DNA of 8,405 bases from CAZPLZ01 sp964587525 (lineage in GTDB: Bacteria > Oederibacteriota > CAKKQC01): NCBI GenBank assembly GCA_964587525.1, contig CAZPLZ010000145.1:1-8405 (forward strand). The letters are read 5' to 3'. The notes below the pieces were generated by a model. The model worked only from the letters and a program-made list of their open reading frames with translations, made no database searches and was not told where the DNA came from. Numbering within the stretch: the stretch's first letter is position 1; the number at the start of each line of letters is the position of its first letter. The position numbers were made by a program, and so were the translations under genes. Shown here one piece after another: positions 1-6,372 of this stretch.

Positions 1-1800
1 GTGTTCTCCCAGCAAGCCGCGAACGGCGCATGGTTGTTCATCAATTCATACACTGGCGAGTCACACCCGGCACGGTTCTTCAATCCGCTGTTTTTGATCT
101 TGGGCTGGGTGCAGCACGCAACTGGGCTCCTCCCGGGGCTGATCTTCCAACTCAGCCGGCTCGTGTTTGCGGCGGCCCTTCTCCATGCCGTGTACGCCGC
201 CTGCACGAAGTGGTTCCCAAGTTTTGAGGAACGAAAACCGGTATTCCTGCTCATCGCCCTCTCCGGCGGTCTCGGGTTCTTCTCGTGCCTCTCACCGTGG
301 TTCCACCGCGCGGCTGACATCCGCGGCGCCGAGATCACGACGTTTTTCAGCCTGTACCAGCAGCCGCACTTCACCGTGGCTCTCACCCTGATCGTGTGGA
401 TGAGCCTTATGCTTGTTCGATCAATCGAAACCGGTTCGCTGAAGGCAGCCTGGATAGCCGGAACCTTGAACCTGCTGCTGGTCTCGGTGCATCCATATAA
501 TGCTCCGGTCGCATACGCCGTCGCCATCCTCTATGCCGTGCTGCTGGTGTGGTTCAGGCCTTCCCCGCCCCCGTCATCGTCCGTCAAGCCTTTGCTCATA
601 TTTCTGGCATGCCCGCTCCCCCTCATCGCCTACAATGCCTATCTCACCCTTTTCGTCCCAGTCTACCGAGAATTCGCCAAGGAAGGCCTGGTCGCACTCC
701 CCTGGCCGCCACTGGATTACCTGCTGGGCTACGGTCTCCTGGTTCCGCTGGCGGTCATCGGCCTTAAGGAAATTTTCCGGGAGCGAAACACTGCCTGGCT
801 CTTTCCCGCCGCGTGGGTGCTCACCGTTCCAATCCTTATGCTCTGTCCCATCCCTGCCCGCCGCAAGCTGATGGAGGGCTACCACATCTTTCTGTGCCTC
901 ATCGCGGCCCGCGGCGTGCTGTCACTTAAGCCGGCCCTGGGTCCATACTGGCGAGGGCTAGCCGCTGGCAGTCTCTTGCTGCTAAGCCTCTCCTCCGTGT
1001 ACGTCATGACGCGGGACACCTACTCCATCCACATCTCCCGGCTTCCGGAACGCGAGCACATCCGGTTGGAAGCCGGGCAACTCATCTACCCCTGGAACCG
1101 GACCATGGATCGACTGTTTGCCGGCAGCCCATGGCTGGCCGGGATCTTCCTCCGCCGGGTGGATCGGTATGACCTGCCGGCCGCGCTCCTGAAGGCGCTC
1201 GCGTGGACGGCCGCGCATCTCGACCGAAAGACCGTCATCCTGGCGGCGCCCGAAACCGGATTGTTCATTCCCATGTTTTCCCCGCACCAGGTTCACGCGG
1301 GACACCTGTTTGCCACACTGCGGGCGGCCCAGAAAGAGCTGGCGGTCCGCTCGTTTATGGACGAGGGACTGCCCGACGCGGCGCGCCGTTACTTGCTCGA
1401 CCGGTACGGGATCGGCGCCGTGTTTTGGGATCACTCGCTCGAACGGCTCGGCGGCTGGCGGCCGGCCAAAGCCGCATGGCTTACACGGCTTGCGACGTTT
1501 GACAGCGCAGCGAGCCCGCGACAGGAACGGCACGGCGTGCGCGTGTACGGCGTCGAGCCGGCAGCACCACCGGCGCTTCATCAATTGGGATATATCCGGA
1601 CGGAGCTGAATGCAAGCGCTCTCAAGTTAGGCGGCAAAGACCTCTTCGACCGGGGTGAATTCGAGAAGGCGGCAGCACAGCTTCAGCGAGCCGCTTGGCT
1701 GCGGCCGGGTGACCGCGCAATTCGCGCCTGGCTCAACGAGTGCCAGAAACTAAAATCCGGGTCACCGAAGAGCATCCAGAACACGGTCTACCGAGAGTGA
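1..1800 (+). CDS. Polytopic membrane protein, GT-C/PMT-like glycosyltransferase with C-terminal TPR-like tail (5' partial)
   Basis: The reading frame is open from base 1 to a TGA at 1798-1800 (599 codons). The GTG at base 1 is probably an internal Val codon, because proteins of this kind usually have a further N-terminal part with a first membrane helix. Hydrophobic stretches suggest about ten membrane segments, roughly at residues 28-68 (possibly two), 80-97, 123-141, 148-165, 168-185, 197-219, 237-256, 265-282, 290-308 and 316-336. A soluble, probably periplasmic, region follows; residues 411-440 (APETGLFIPMFSP, then HAGH) resemble the outer domain of bacterial PMT/GT39-like membrane proteins. 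Residues about 539-580 look like one TPR hairpin (GKDLFDRGEFEKAAAQLQRA, ending WLRPGD). By analogy it would transfer sugar from a polyprenyl-phosphate donor, but no catalytic acidic residue can be assigned with confidence. Its last 39 nt overlap the 3' end of the convergent waaF-like gene. Membrane topology is clear; enzymatic function is inference. Confidence 0.7.
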   Translation: MFSQQAANGAWLFINSYTGESHPARFFNPLFLILGWVQHATGLLPGLIFQLSRLVFAAALLHAVYAACTKWFPSFEERKPVFLLIALSGGLGFFSCLSPWFHRAADIRGAEITTFFSLYQQPHFTVALTLIVWMSLMLVRSIETGSLKAAWIAGTLNLLLVSVHPYNAPVAYAVAILYAVLLVWFRPSPPPSSSVKPLLIFLACPLPLIAYNAYLTLFVPVYREFAKEGLVALPWPPLDYLLGYGLLVPLAVIGLKEIFRERNTAWLFPAAWVLTVPILMLCPIPARRKLMEGYHIFLCLIAARGVLSLKPALGPYWRGLAAGSLLLLSLSSVYVMTRDTYSIHISRLPEREHIRLEAGQLIYPWNRTMDRLFAGSPWLAGIFLRRVDRYDLPAALLKALAWTAAHLDRKTVILAAPETGLFIPMFSPHQVHAGHLFATLRAAQKELAVRSFMDEGLPDAARRYLLDRYGIGAVFWDHSLERLGGWRPAKAAWLTRLATFDSAASPRQERHGVRVYGVEPAAPPALHQLGYIRTELNASALKLGGKDLFDRGEFEKAAAQLQRAAWLRPGDRAIRAWLNECQKLKSGSPKSIQNTVYRE

Positions 1801-2751
1801 ATCCTGGCAGGCGTAGTTCCGGCCAGGCAGGCAGGTACGGCGGTAGCAGGGAGAGCAGGGCACGTGGCCCCAGAGCGCTTTGTGCTCCCGGCCATACGGG
1901 CGGGTCCAGTGGGGATTGCTGGAGCCGAACAGCCCCACGGTCGGCACACCCGCGGCGGCACCCACGTGCATCAACCCTGAGTCGTTGCTCACAAAGGCGC
2001 GGCAGCGCTTCAGCAACGCCGCGGTGCCACCCAGGCTCAGCATACCGGTGGCGTTCAGCGGCGGCCGGGCCATGAGTCTAGCGATCTGCGTGGCTATCTC
2101 CCCTTCCTCCTGCCCGCCGACCAGGACGATCCGCGCTCCGCGCTCCAGCGCCAATCGGTCCCCGAGCTGCGCCCAGCGGTACACGAACCAGCGTTTGCTA
2201 GGTCCGTAGCTGGCTCCAGACGCGAACCCGACCAGGTTACCGCCACCTTTCCCTAACCGCCGGACAAACCGCTCCGCCTCGGCTTCATCTTCAGGCAACA
2301 CCCGCCAGGCCAGGCGAGGTTCTTCAGGCCGGAACATGCCGACAGCCGCCCCCAGGGCGAGGTAATGCTCCACCTGGTGCACCGACCTCGGCAGGACCGG
2401 GACCGGATGCGTCAGAAAGAGGTCCCTCCCCCCCCCGCTGAATCCGACCCGAAGTGGAATGCCAGCCAGCGCAAACGCCACCGGCACAGTCAAGGTCGAA
2501 GACAGCGAGAACGCAACATCATAATCCTCGCCTCGCAGCAACTGCGAAAGCCGAAATGGTGCTCCAGCAGGCTCGTCCAGGATTTCATGAACGCCCGGTA
2601 CCCGCTCGATCACCGGCCGCGTTCTTGACCTTGTCAGCACGGTCAAATGTCCCTCCGGCCAGTGAGTGCGCACGTGAGTGAGGAATGGTGTCGCCAGCAC
2701 CGCATCTCCGATCCAATTCGGCGCCTTAACCAGGATCCGCGGAAATTTCAC
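1762..2751 (-). CDS. waaF: ADP-heptose:LPS heptosyltransferase II-like glycosyltransferase (family 9)
   Basis: This 329-residue protein matches the WaaF/RfaF family, which adds the second L-glycero-D-manno-heptose to the LPS inner core at the cytoplasmic face of the inner membrane. Visible hallmarks are the N-terminal PNWIGDAV motif (residues 11-18, with D16 in the place of the family catalytic Asp), the GASYGPSKRW motif (179-188) that opens the C-terminal nucleotide-sugar domain, and SNDSGLMHVGAAAGVPTVGL (255-274), the typical GT9 donor-site signature. Four cysteines near the C-terminus (299, 302, 307, 315) follow the spacing common in WaaF proteins. The start is GTG at 2749-2751, sharing one base with the stop of the upstream phosphoglycerate mutase gene; no clear Shine-Dalgarno precedes it, so coupled translation is likely. 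It is the last gene of the minus-strand operon. Codons 106-108 form an uninterrupted run of nine G. Family assignment is strong; heptosyltransferase II rather than I or III is likely but not certain. Confidence 0.9.
   Translation of the reverse strand: MKFPRILVKAPNWIGDAVLATPFLTHVRTHWPEGHLTVLTRSRTRPVIERVPGVHEILDEPAGAPFRLSQLLRGEDYDVAFSLSSTLTVPVAFALAGIPLRVGFSGGGRDLFLTHPVPVLPRSVHQVEHYLALGAAVGMFRPEEPRLAWRVLPEDEAEAERFVRRLGKGGGNLVGFASGASYGPSKRWFVYRWAQLGDRLALERGARIVLVGGQEEGEIATQIARLMARPPLNATGMLSLGGTAALLKRCRAFVSNDSGLMHVGAAAGVPTVGLFGSSNPHWTRPYGREHKALWGHVPCSPCYRRTCLPGRNYACQDSLSVDRVLDALR
2428..2436 (-). repeat. G9 homopolymer inside the waaF-like gene
   Basis: Nine consecutive C on the + strand, hence nine G in the coding strand, encode Gly106-Gly108. 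The frame is intact at this length, while a gain or loss of one base would truncate the protein to about a third. The tract lies where related proteins usually carry a less repetitive motif ending in Gly-Arg. Confidence 0.9.
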
Positions 2752-3995
2752 TACGCGCCGTATTTATCAAGCCGGAGGGCATGGGCCAGCGCGAGCGGCA
2801 GCAGGTCCACCGCAACGATGCGGCCCAGCCCGCCCCCGGCACAGTTCATCTCGGTGAACCGTGAGTGGCCATCAGGCCGGCACGTTAAGGCGTGCAGCAG
2901 CAGGGGCGATGGGTGCCAGGAGTGCGACTTGAGGCTTGCCGGCGTCGAGTGGTCACCGGTCACTAACAGCACATCGGGCTTGAGCGCCAGCAACCGCGGA
3001 AGCTGGGCGTCAAACTCCTCGATCACATGCGCCTTGCCTTCCCGGTTGCCGTCCTCGCCATAGCTGTCGGTCTTCTTGATGTGCAAATACACGAAATCGT
3101 AGTCCTTCCAGATCCGCTCCACCGCGGTCACCTCATCTGCCACTGCCTCCCCGTCAAAGGGAACCACGGTCATCCCCGCTAACTTGGCGATCCCCCGGTA
3201 CATCGGGTAAACGGCTACGGCCGCTGCCTTCAGCTTGAAAACATCAGCATACTGTGGCAATTTTGGCGGGCTGTCAAAGCCCCGCAGCAGCAGCATGTTT
3301 GCCGGCGACTCACCTTTCAGAACCCTCTTAGATTTTTCTATGAATTTCTTCACGATGGGAACGGTTTTCTCTGAGCCCCTGGTCAGGGCCTTGGGCTCCA
3401 GCGGCGCCACCCCCTCCCGCTGTGGGTCAGTATCGGTCACGGGACGCAGCCCCTTGCCCCGAAAGAGCACCGCCGCGCGGTGCTCGCGTTCCGGCTTGAT
3501 GATGACCTTCACCCGATCCAACTTGATCGCCTGGTTCAACTTCTCGCACAGACCCACACAGGTCTCTGTCGGAATTCGCCCCGCCCGGCGATCGGTGACC
3601 ACGCCCTTTCCATCCACGGTGCAGAAATTGATCCGGGCGGCGAGATCGCCAGGTTGCATCTCCAGCCCCAGCCCCGCGGCGCTGAGCACGCCCCGCCCGA
3701 TGTAGTATGTCACCGGGTCATACCCAAAGAGCCCGAGGTGACCTGGTCCGCTGCCGGGAGTAATACCAGGAGAAACTGGGTCGATCAATCCGAGCGCAGA
3801 CTTTGGCACGATCGCATCCAAACTCGGTGTGTAGGCCTCTTCCAATTCGGTGACGTGGCGCGAGCCACCTGGCAGACCCCCGAGCCCATCTAATACACAT
3901 AAAAGAATCTTGGTCCGGGCTGGCTGGACAAGCTCCGAAATAATTTCTAATTGCTTTGTTAAATTTTTATCATTTACGTTCCCGGAGTGAATCAC
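2751..3995 (-). CDS. apgM: 2,3-bisphosphoglycerate-independent phosphoglycerate mutase, archaeal (ApgM) type
   Basis: This 414-residue protein belongs to the archaeal-type branch of cofactor-independent phosphoglycerate mutases in the alkaline phosphatase superfamily, cytosolic enzymes converting 3-phosphoglycerate to 2-phosphoglycerate through a phosphoserine intermediate and two metal ions. The metal-binding LDGLGG motif is at residues 35-40. The nucleophile motif GSGPGHLGLFGYDP is at 81-94, with Ser82 as the expected phosphorylated residue. The C-terminal metal site is seen as KKTDSYGEDG (307-316), GDHSTP (347-352) and HSWHPSP (358-364). Length fits the family (about 400). The start is GTG at 3993-3995, overlapping the peroxiredoxin stop in a GTGA arrangement; no other usual start codon occurs before the core, so the protein carries an AT-rich extension of about 26 residues. 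Its stop shares one base with the waaF start. The operon partners do not suggest a specialised role. A different phosphatase or phosphomutase activity within the superfamily is possible but less likely. Confidence 0.92.
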   Translation of the reverse strand: MIHSGNVNDKNLTKQLEIISELVQPARTKILLCVLDGLGGLPGGSRHVTELEEAYTPSLDAIVPKSALGLIDPVSPGITPGSGPGHLGLFGYDPVTYYIGRGVLSAAGLGLEMQPGDLAARINFCTVDGKGVVTDRRAGRIPTETCVGLCEKLNQAIKLDRVKVIIKPEREHRAAVLFRGKGLRPVTDTDPQREGVAPLEPKALTRGSEKTVPIVKKFIEKSKRVLKGESPANMLLLRGFDSPPKLPQYADVFKLKAAAVAVYPMYRGIAKLAGMTVVPFDGEAVADEVTAVERIWKDYDFVYLHIKKTDSYGEDGNREGKAHVIEEFDAQLPRLLALKPDVLLVTGDHSTPASLKSHSWHPSPLLLHALTCRPDGHSRFTEMNCAGGGLGRIVAVDLLPLALAHALRLDKYGA

Positions 3996-4477
3996 GACAG
4001 CGATCTCACGGTCGCAAGTACTTCCTCCACATGGCCATTGACTTTGACGCTGCGAAACACCTTCCGCACGACACCTTTCCTGTCGATCACAAAGGTGCTG
4101 CGCGAGATGCCTTTGAAAACCCGTCCGTAGAGGGATTTCTTGCTGATGACCTTGTATTTGTTACATATGGTTGCGTCTTCATCAGCAATCAGGGTAAACG
4201 GCAGCTTCATTTTCTCAACGAACTTTTTGTGCAGCTTGACGCTGTCCTTGCTGACCCCCAGAACGACGGCGCCGGTGGCCTTCACTTTGGCCCAGTTGTC
4301 ACGGAAATCGCATGCCTCCACGGTACATCCAGGGGTGAAATCCTTAGGATAAAAATACAGTACAACTGGCTTGCCTCCATAGTCCTTTAATGCGACCTGG
4401 TTGCCATCCTGATCGAGCGCAACAAACGCAGGCGCCTTCTTACCTTCCAGTGGATCGCGAGTGATCATATTTTTCAT
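3992..4477 (-). CDS. bcp: Thioredoxin-dependent thiol peroxidase (BCP/PrxQ-type peroxiredoxin)
   Basis: The 161-residue product is a complete peroxiredoxin of the bacterioferritin comigratory protein (BCP/PrxQ) subfamily, which reduces hydrogen peroxide and organic hydroperoxides using thioredoxin. The signature YPKDFTPGCTVEACDFRD spans residues 43-60. Cys51 is the peroxidatic cysteine, and Cys56, five residues later, is the resolving cysteine expected in the atypical two-Cys BCP type. Thr48 and Pro49 of the PxxxT/SxxC active site are present, and the later family segment GISRSTFVIDRKGVVR (positions 123-138) is intact. No signal peptide is seen, so it should be cytosolic. ATG at 4475-4477 is used here; a second ATG three codons in is possible. 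The toxin gene ends 12 nt upstream and no good Shine-Dalgarno is visible in that gap, so translation may depend on ribosomes arriving from the toxin gene. Its stop overlaps the start of apgM by 4 nt. Confidence 0.95.
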   Translation of the reverse strand: MKNMITRDPLEGKKAPAFVALDQDGNQVALKDYGGKPVVLYFYPKDFTPGCTVEACDFRDNWAKVKATGAVVLGVSKDSVKLHKKFVEKMKLPFTLIADEDATICNKYKVISKKSLYGRVFKGISRSTFVIDRKGVVRKVFRSVKVNGHVEEVLATVRSLS

Positions 4478-4489
4478 CAGGAGCAGATG

Positions 4490-4828
4490 CTATGAAAGCG
4501 CAAGGTGAAGTCGCACGGCCTCCTCAACCTTCGTCATGATCGTATCAGGAAGCATTCCTACAAGATCTCCCAAGCGGCGCTTGTCAACAGTTCGTATTTG
4601 GTTGGCTTTCACTTTGCCGGCTTCCCGGTTCCCGTATATTCCGGGCTTAAGGAGTACCTCAAAAGGATAAACTTTTTCCACGGTAGTTGTCAGCGGCAGG
4701 ACGGTGACGGTTTGCGCATGGAGATTGTTGACATCGTTGGACACCACGAGAGCCGGTCTCCTCTTTGTGATTTCTGCCCCTATGGCCGGGTCTAAACTAA
4801 CCCAATATATTTCTCCCCTCTTGATCAA
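4490..4828 (-). CDS. MazF/PemK-family mRNA interferase toxin
   Basis: This 112-residue protein has the whole MazF/PemK (CcdB-like barrel) layout: KRGEIYWVSLDPAIGAEITK at residues 3-22, RRPALVVSND at 23-32, the central strand TVLPLTT at 42-48, and KANQIRTVDKRRLG at 74-87. Family toxins cut mRNA at short sequences; the conserved Arg of the RPALV motif (R24) and a Thr in the LPLTT strand (T47/T48) correspond to the known catalytic pair. The start is TTG at 4826-4828, overlapping the antitoxin stop as TTGA; the fold begins within three codons, so no later start is plausible. The rare TTG start and the 4-nt overlap suggest translation coupled to, and weaker than, the antitoxin. The next gene, a peroxiredoxin, starts only 12 nt after the toxin stop. 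All recognisable active-site positions are kept, so the toxin is probably functional. The cut sequence cannot be told from the protein. Confidence 0.93.
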   Translation of the reverse strand: MIKRGEIYWVSLDPAIGAEITKRRPALVVSNDVNNLHAQTVTVLPLTTTVEKVYPFEVLLKPGIYGNREAGKVKANQIRTVDKRRLGDLVGMLPDTIMTKVEEAVRLHLALS

Positions 4829-5049
4829 AGGGCATCACCGGCAAGCTTATCCCAGTCCTCCAGAAGGTTTTTTTCTTCCAAGGAGGCCTGGCGATAAGCC
4901 CATGCCAGATCCTCGCTTCGGCGAGTCGATTCCTCCGCGTCCAGCTTCTCGCGCACAGCTTCAGCAATAAAATTACTCTTGTTAGATTTTCTATTGAGCC
5001 GCTCGACAATCCCTTTGGGAAGCGTGATGTTCAGTCTGCGTGTATTCAT
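4825..5049 (-). CDS. Ribbon-helix-helix antitoxin of the MazE type
   Basis: This 74-residue protein precedes and overlaps the MazF-like toxin by 4 nt, the standard antitoxin-toxin order. Residues 3-36 form a ribbon-helix-helix DNA-binding domain: a basic beta strand (TRRLNITLP), helix A (GIVERLNRK) and helix B (SNFIAEAVREKL). The C-terminal part, residues about 45-74, is acidic with aromatic positions (EDLAWAY, EDWDKLAGDAL) and resembles the toxin-wrapping tail of MazE-type RHH antitoxins. It should neutralise the toxin and, with it, repress its own promoter. The ATG at 5047-5049 is preceded by GGTGAG (5053-5058), an extended Shine-Dalgarno match 3 nt away. Codons 59-61 hold an A-rich stretch discussed in the findings. 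Base composition here is visibly less GC-rich than in the flanking glycan genes, which fits horizontal acquisition but does not prove it. Confidence 0.9.
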   Translation of the reverse strand: MNTRRLNITLPKGIVERLNRKSNKSNFIAEAVREKLDAEESTRRSEDLAWAYRQASLEEKNLLEDWDKLAGDAL

Positions 5050-5052
5050 ATG

Positions 5053-5058
5053 CTCACC
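5053..5058 (-). promoter_or_regulatory. Ribosome binding site of the antitoxin gene
   Basis: GGTGAG on the minus strand lies 3 nt before the ATG at 5049. It matches the downstream part of the extended Shine-Dalgarno (GGAGGTGA), for which short spacing is normal. It is clearly better than anything before the downstream genes of the operon. Confidence 0.6.
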
Positions 5059-5066
5059 CGCTGTGC

Positions 5067-5095
5067 ATTATCAAGTCCCGATTTGTAATTGTCAA
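5067..5095 (-). promoter_or_regulatory. Sigma-70-type promoter of the antitoxin-toxin operon
   Basis: On the minus strand, TTGACA (5095-5090) is followed by exactly 17 nt and GATAAT (5072-5067). This is a perfect -35 and a 5-of-6 -10 at the optimal spacing. The -10 ends 17 nt before the antitoxin ATG, leaving a very short leader with the ribosome binding site. It is the only strong promoter seen ahead of the five-gene minus-strand block, so it may also transcribe the peroxiredoxin, apgM and waaF genes. Confidence 0.75.
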
Positions 5096-5096
5096 G
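5067..5096 (-). promoter_or_regulatory. Candidate antitoxin operator: two direct repeats overlapping -35 and -10
   Basis: CTTGACAAT (5096-5088) and CTTGATAAT (5075-5067) on the minus strand differ at one of nine positions and start 21 bp apart, two helical turns. They coincide with the -35 and -10 elements. Ribbon-helix-helix antitoxins commonly bind short repeated sites over their own promoters, so binding by the adjacent antitoxin is a reasonable inference. Part of the likeness is simply promoter consensus. Confidence 0.45.
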
Positions 5097-5276
5097 GGGA
5101 ATACACCCTTGGGGGACAAGAAGTCACCCGGCAATTAATGTCCATGTATGAGTTTTTCATCAAGCAAAACTTGTACCCCGGTGCATTCGAATACGAGATA
5201 AGCCTTACGGCGCAGGGATATTCATCTGGCATGGCAGTTGCAGCCTTTCTGTTGGCGTGACAGCACAAAAGGCCAG

Positions 5277-6317
5277 ATGAGGATTCTCGTTTCTTCTCAT
5301 GCATTCGCACCCAGCGTAGGGGGAATTGAGACGGTGTCCGGTATCCTTGCCGAGCAGTTTGTTCGGGATGGGCATGAACTGAAGCTCGTCACACAAACCC
5401 CCGGTTCAATGTGCATGCGGTTTCCTTACGACGTCATCAGACGACCTAGACCGCGGACGCTGCTGAAACTTGTCCAGTGGGCAGAGGTGTATTTCCAAAA
5501 TCATATAAGCCTGAGGACAGCGTGGCCGCTGCTGTTGGTGCAACGGCCATGGATCGTCACACACCAGACCTGGATTTCACGGATGGGCGGCCTGGACAAC
5601 TGGGCCGCCAGCGGGAAGAGGTTTCTCCTGCGTTACGCAGTCTCCTTATCCATCAGCCGGGCCATCGCGGAGGATCTGCCGGTCCCGTCAGTCGTCATCG
5701 GGAATCCCTATGACGACGATGTGTTCTATGAAAGGCCTGAGTCCCAGCGCACCCGCGATCTGATCTTCGTGGGCCGGCTGGTGGCAGCTGAAGGTATCTA
5801 TCTGATCCTAGAAGCTATGGTCCGTCTCAGGAAGCTGGGAATGGCTCCCCGGCTCACCGTCGTGGGAGCGGGGCCTGAAGAAACATTCCTTCGCCATGCC
5901 GCTGTGGTCATGGGGTTGGCCACACAAACTGATTTCGTCGGGCCAAAGCAAGGGGAAGAGCTAGCCGAGCTGCTAAACACCCACCGTATCCTGCTGGCGC
6001 CTTCCATGTGGCGGGAACCTTTTGGCGTGGTGGCCCTGGAGGGCGTTGCATGTGGATGCGTGGTGGTTGGCTCGGCGGGAGGCGGACTCGAGGATGCCAT
6101 TGGTCCGTGCGGGGTGACGTTTCTCAATGGGGACATGGAGAAGCTCACGCGGGTCTTGTATCAGCTGCTTTCCGAGCCTCGCTCGCTCGACACCTATCGC
6201 GCCCATGCCCCTCTCCACCTCGCCAAGTTTAGAAAGGCCGTCATTGCCAAAATCTACCTGAAAGTCTTCGAAGGCGCGCTGCAGAACCACCGGCCGCTCT
6301 GCTGGAGGGATCCTTGA
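5277..6317 (+). CDS. Family 4 glycosyltransferase (GT-B fold)
   Basis: From the ATG at 5277 this is a 346-residue glycosyltransferase of usual GT4 length. An in-frame TTG lies 39 nt upstream, but the fold begins MRILVSSHAFAPSVGGIET, and AAAAGG sits 4 nt before the ATG. Residues 1-140 form the acceptor-side Rossmann domain, with SVGGIE (13-18), HQTW (96-99) and the segment LSISRAIAEDLPVPSVVIGN (124-143). The donor domain follows, with FVGRL (164-168), the VVGAGP loop (195-200), and REPFGVVALEGVACG (246-260) containing the EX7E pair E247 and E255. Family members transfer a sugar from a nucleotide donor with retention, in the cytoplasm, onto lipid-linked glycan intermediates. The phosphate-binding Lys expected in GRLxxxKG is Glu172 here (AAEG). 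The gene is 55 bp upstream of a second GT4 gene and likely belongs to an O-antigen or exopolysaccharide operon. Sugar and acceptor cannot be deduced. Confidence 0.9.
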   Translation: MRILVSSHAFAPSVGGIETVSGILAEQFVRDGHELKLVTQTPGSMCMRFPYDVIRRPRPRTLLKLVQWAEVYFQNHISLRTAWPLLLVQRPWIVTHQTWISRMGGLDNWAASGKRFLLRYAVSLSISRAIAEDLPVPSVVIGNPYDDDVFYERPESQRTRDLIFVGRLVAAEGIYLILEAMVRLRKLGMAPRLTVVGAGPEETFLRHAAVVMGLATQTDFVGPKQGEELAELLNTHRILLAPSMWREPFGVVALEGVACGCVVVGSAGGGLEDAIGPCGVTFLNGDMEKLTRVLYQLLSEPRSLDTYRAHAPLHLAKFRKAVIAKIYLKVFEGALQNHRPLCWRDP

Positions 6318-6372
6318 ACTCTCCAGCTCAACCGCCTGCTGACAAGCGCCCTGTGGCCGCCCCGGTCCTCGC

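Larger units (their letters stand above)
5050..5276. other. Divergent intergenic region between toxin-antitoxin operon and glycosyltransferase cluster
   Basis: The 227 bp hold the minus-strand antitoxin promoter at the left. In the remainder (about 5100-5270) no convincing gene, terminator hairpin or repeat is visible, apart from a short ATTCGAAT palindrome at 5185-5192. The promoter for the rightward cluster may lie here. TTGTAC at 5171-5176 with AT-containing sequence around 5194-5200 is only a weak match. AAAAGG at 5267-5272 is a plausible ribosome binding site for the ATG at 5277. Confidence 0.6.

Noticed and set aside
982..1584. Long minus-strand open frame (200 codons) opposite the membrane protein gene
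   Set aside because: It is antisense to a clear coding region with strong membrane-helix pattern; its translation is rich in Arg, Pro and Gly with no recognisable fold, as expected from a GC-rich shadow frame.
3235..3705. Plus-strand open frame of 156 codons opposite apgM
   Set aside because: Lies wholly antisense to a highly conserved enzyme gene and shows no domain.
3956..4390. Plus-strand open frame of 144 codons opposite the peroxiredoxin
   Set aside because: Antisense to a peroxiredoxin with intact active site; the translation has no family motif.
5171..5200. TTGTAC with downstream AT-containing sequence as promoter for the glycan cluster
   Set aside because: No -10 of reasonable quality at 16-18 nt spacing; too weak to list as a feature.
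4979..5260. Plus-strand open frame of 93 codons running from the antitoxin into the intergenic region
   Set aside because: Half is antisense to the antitoxin and covers its promoter; no ribosome binding site or domain, so treated as chance.
5238..5276. TTG at 5238 as the start of the first GT4 gene
   Set aside because: The added 13 residues are not part of the fold, whereas ATG 5277 is followed at once by the typical MRILVSSH start and preceded by AAAAGG.
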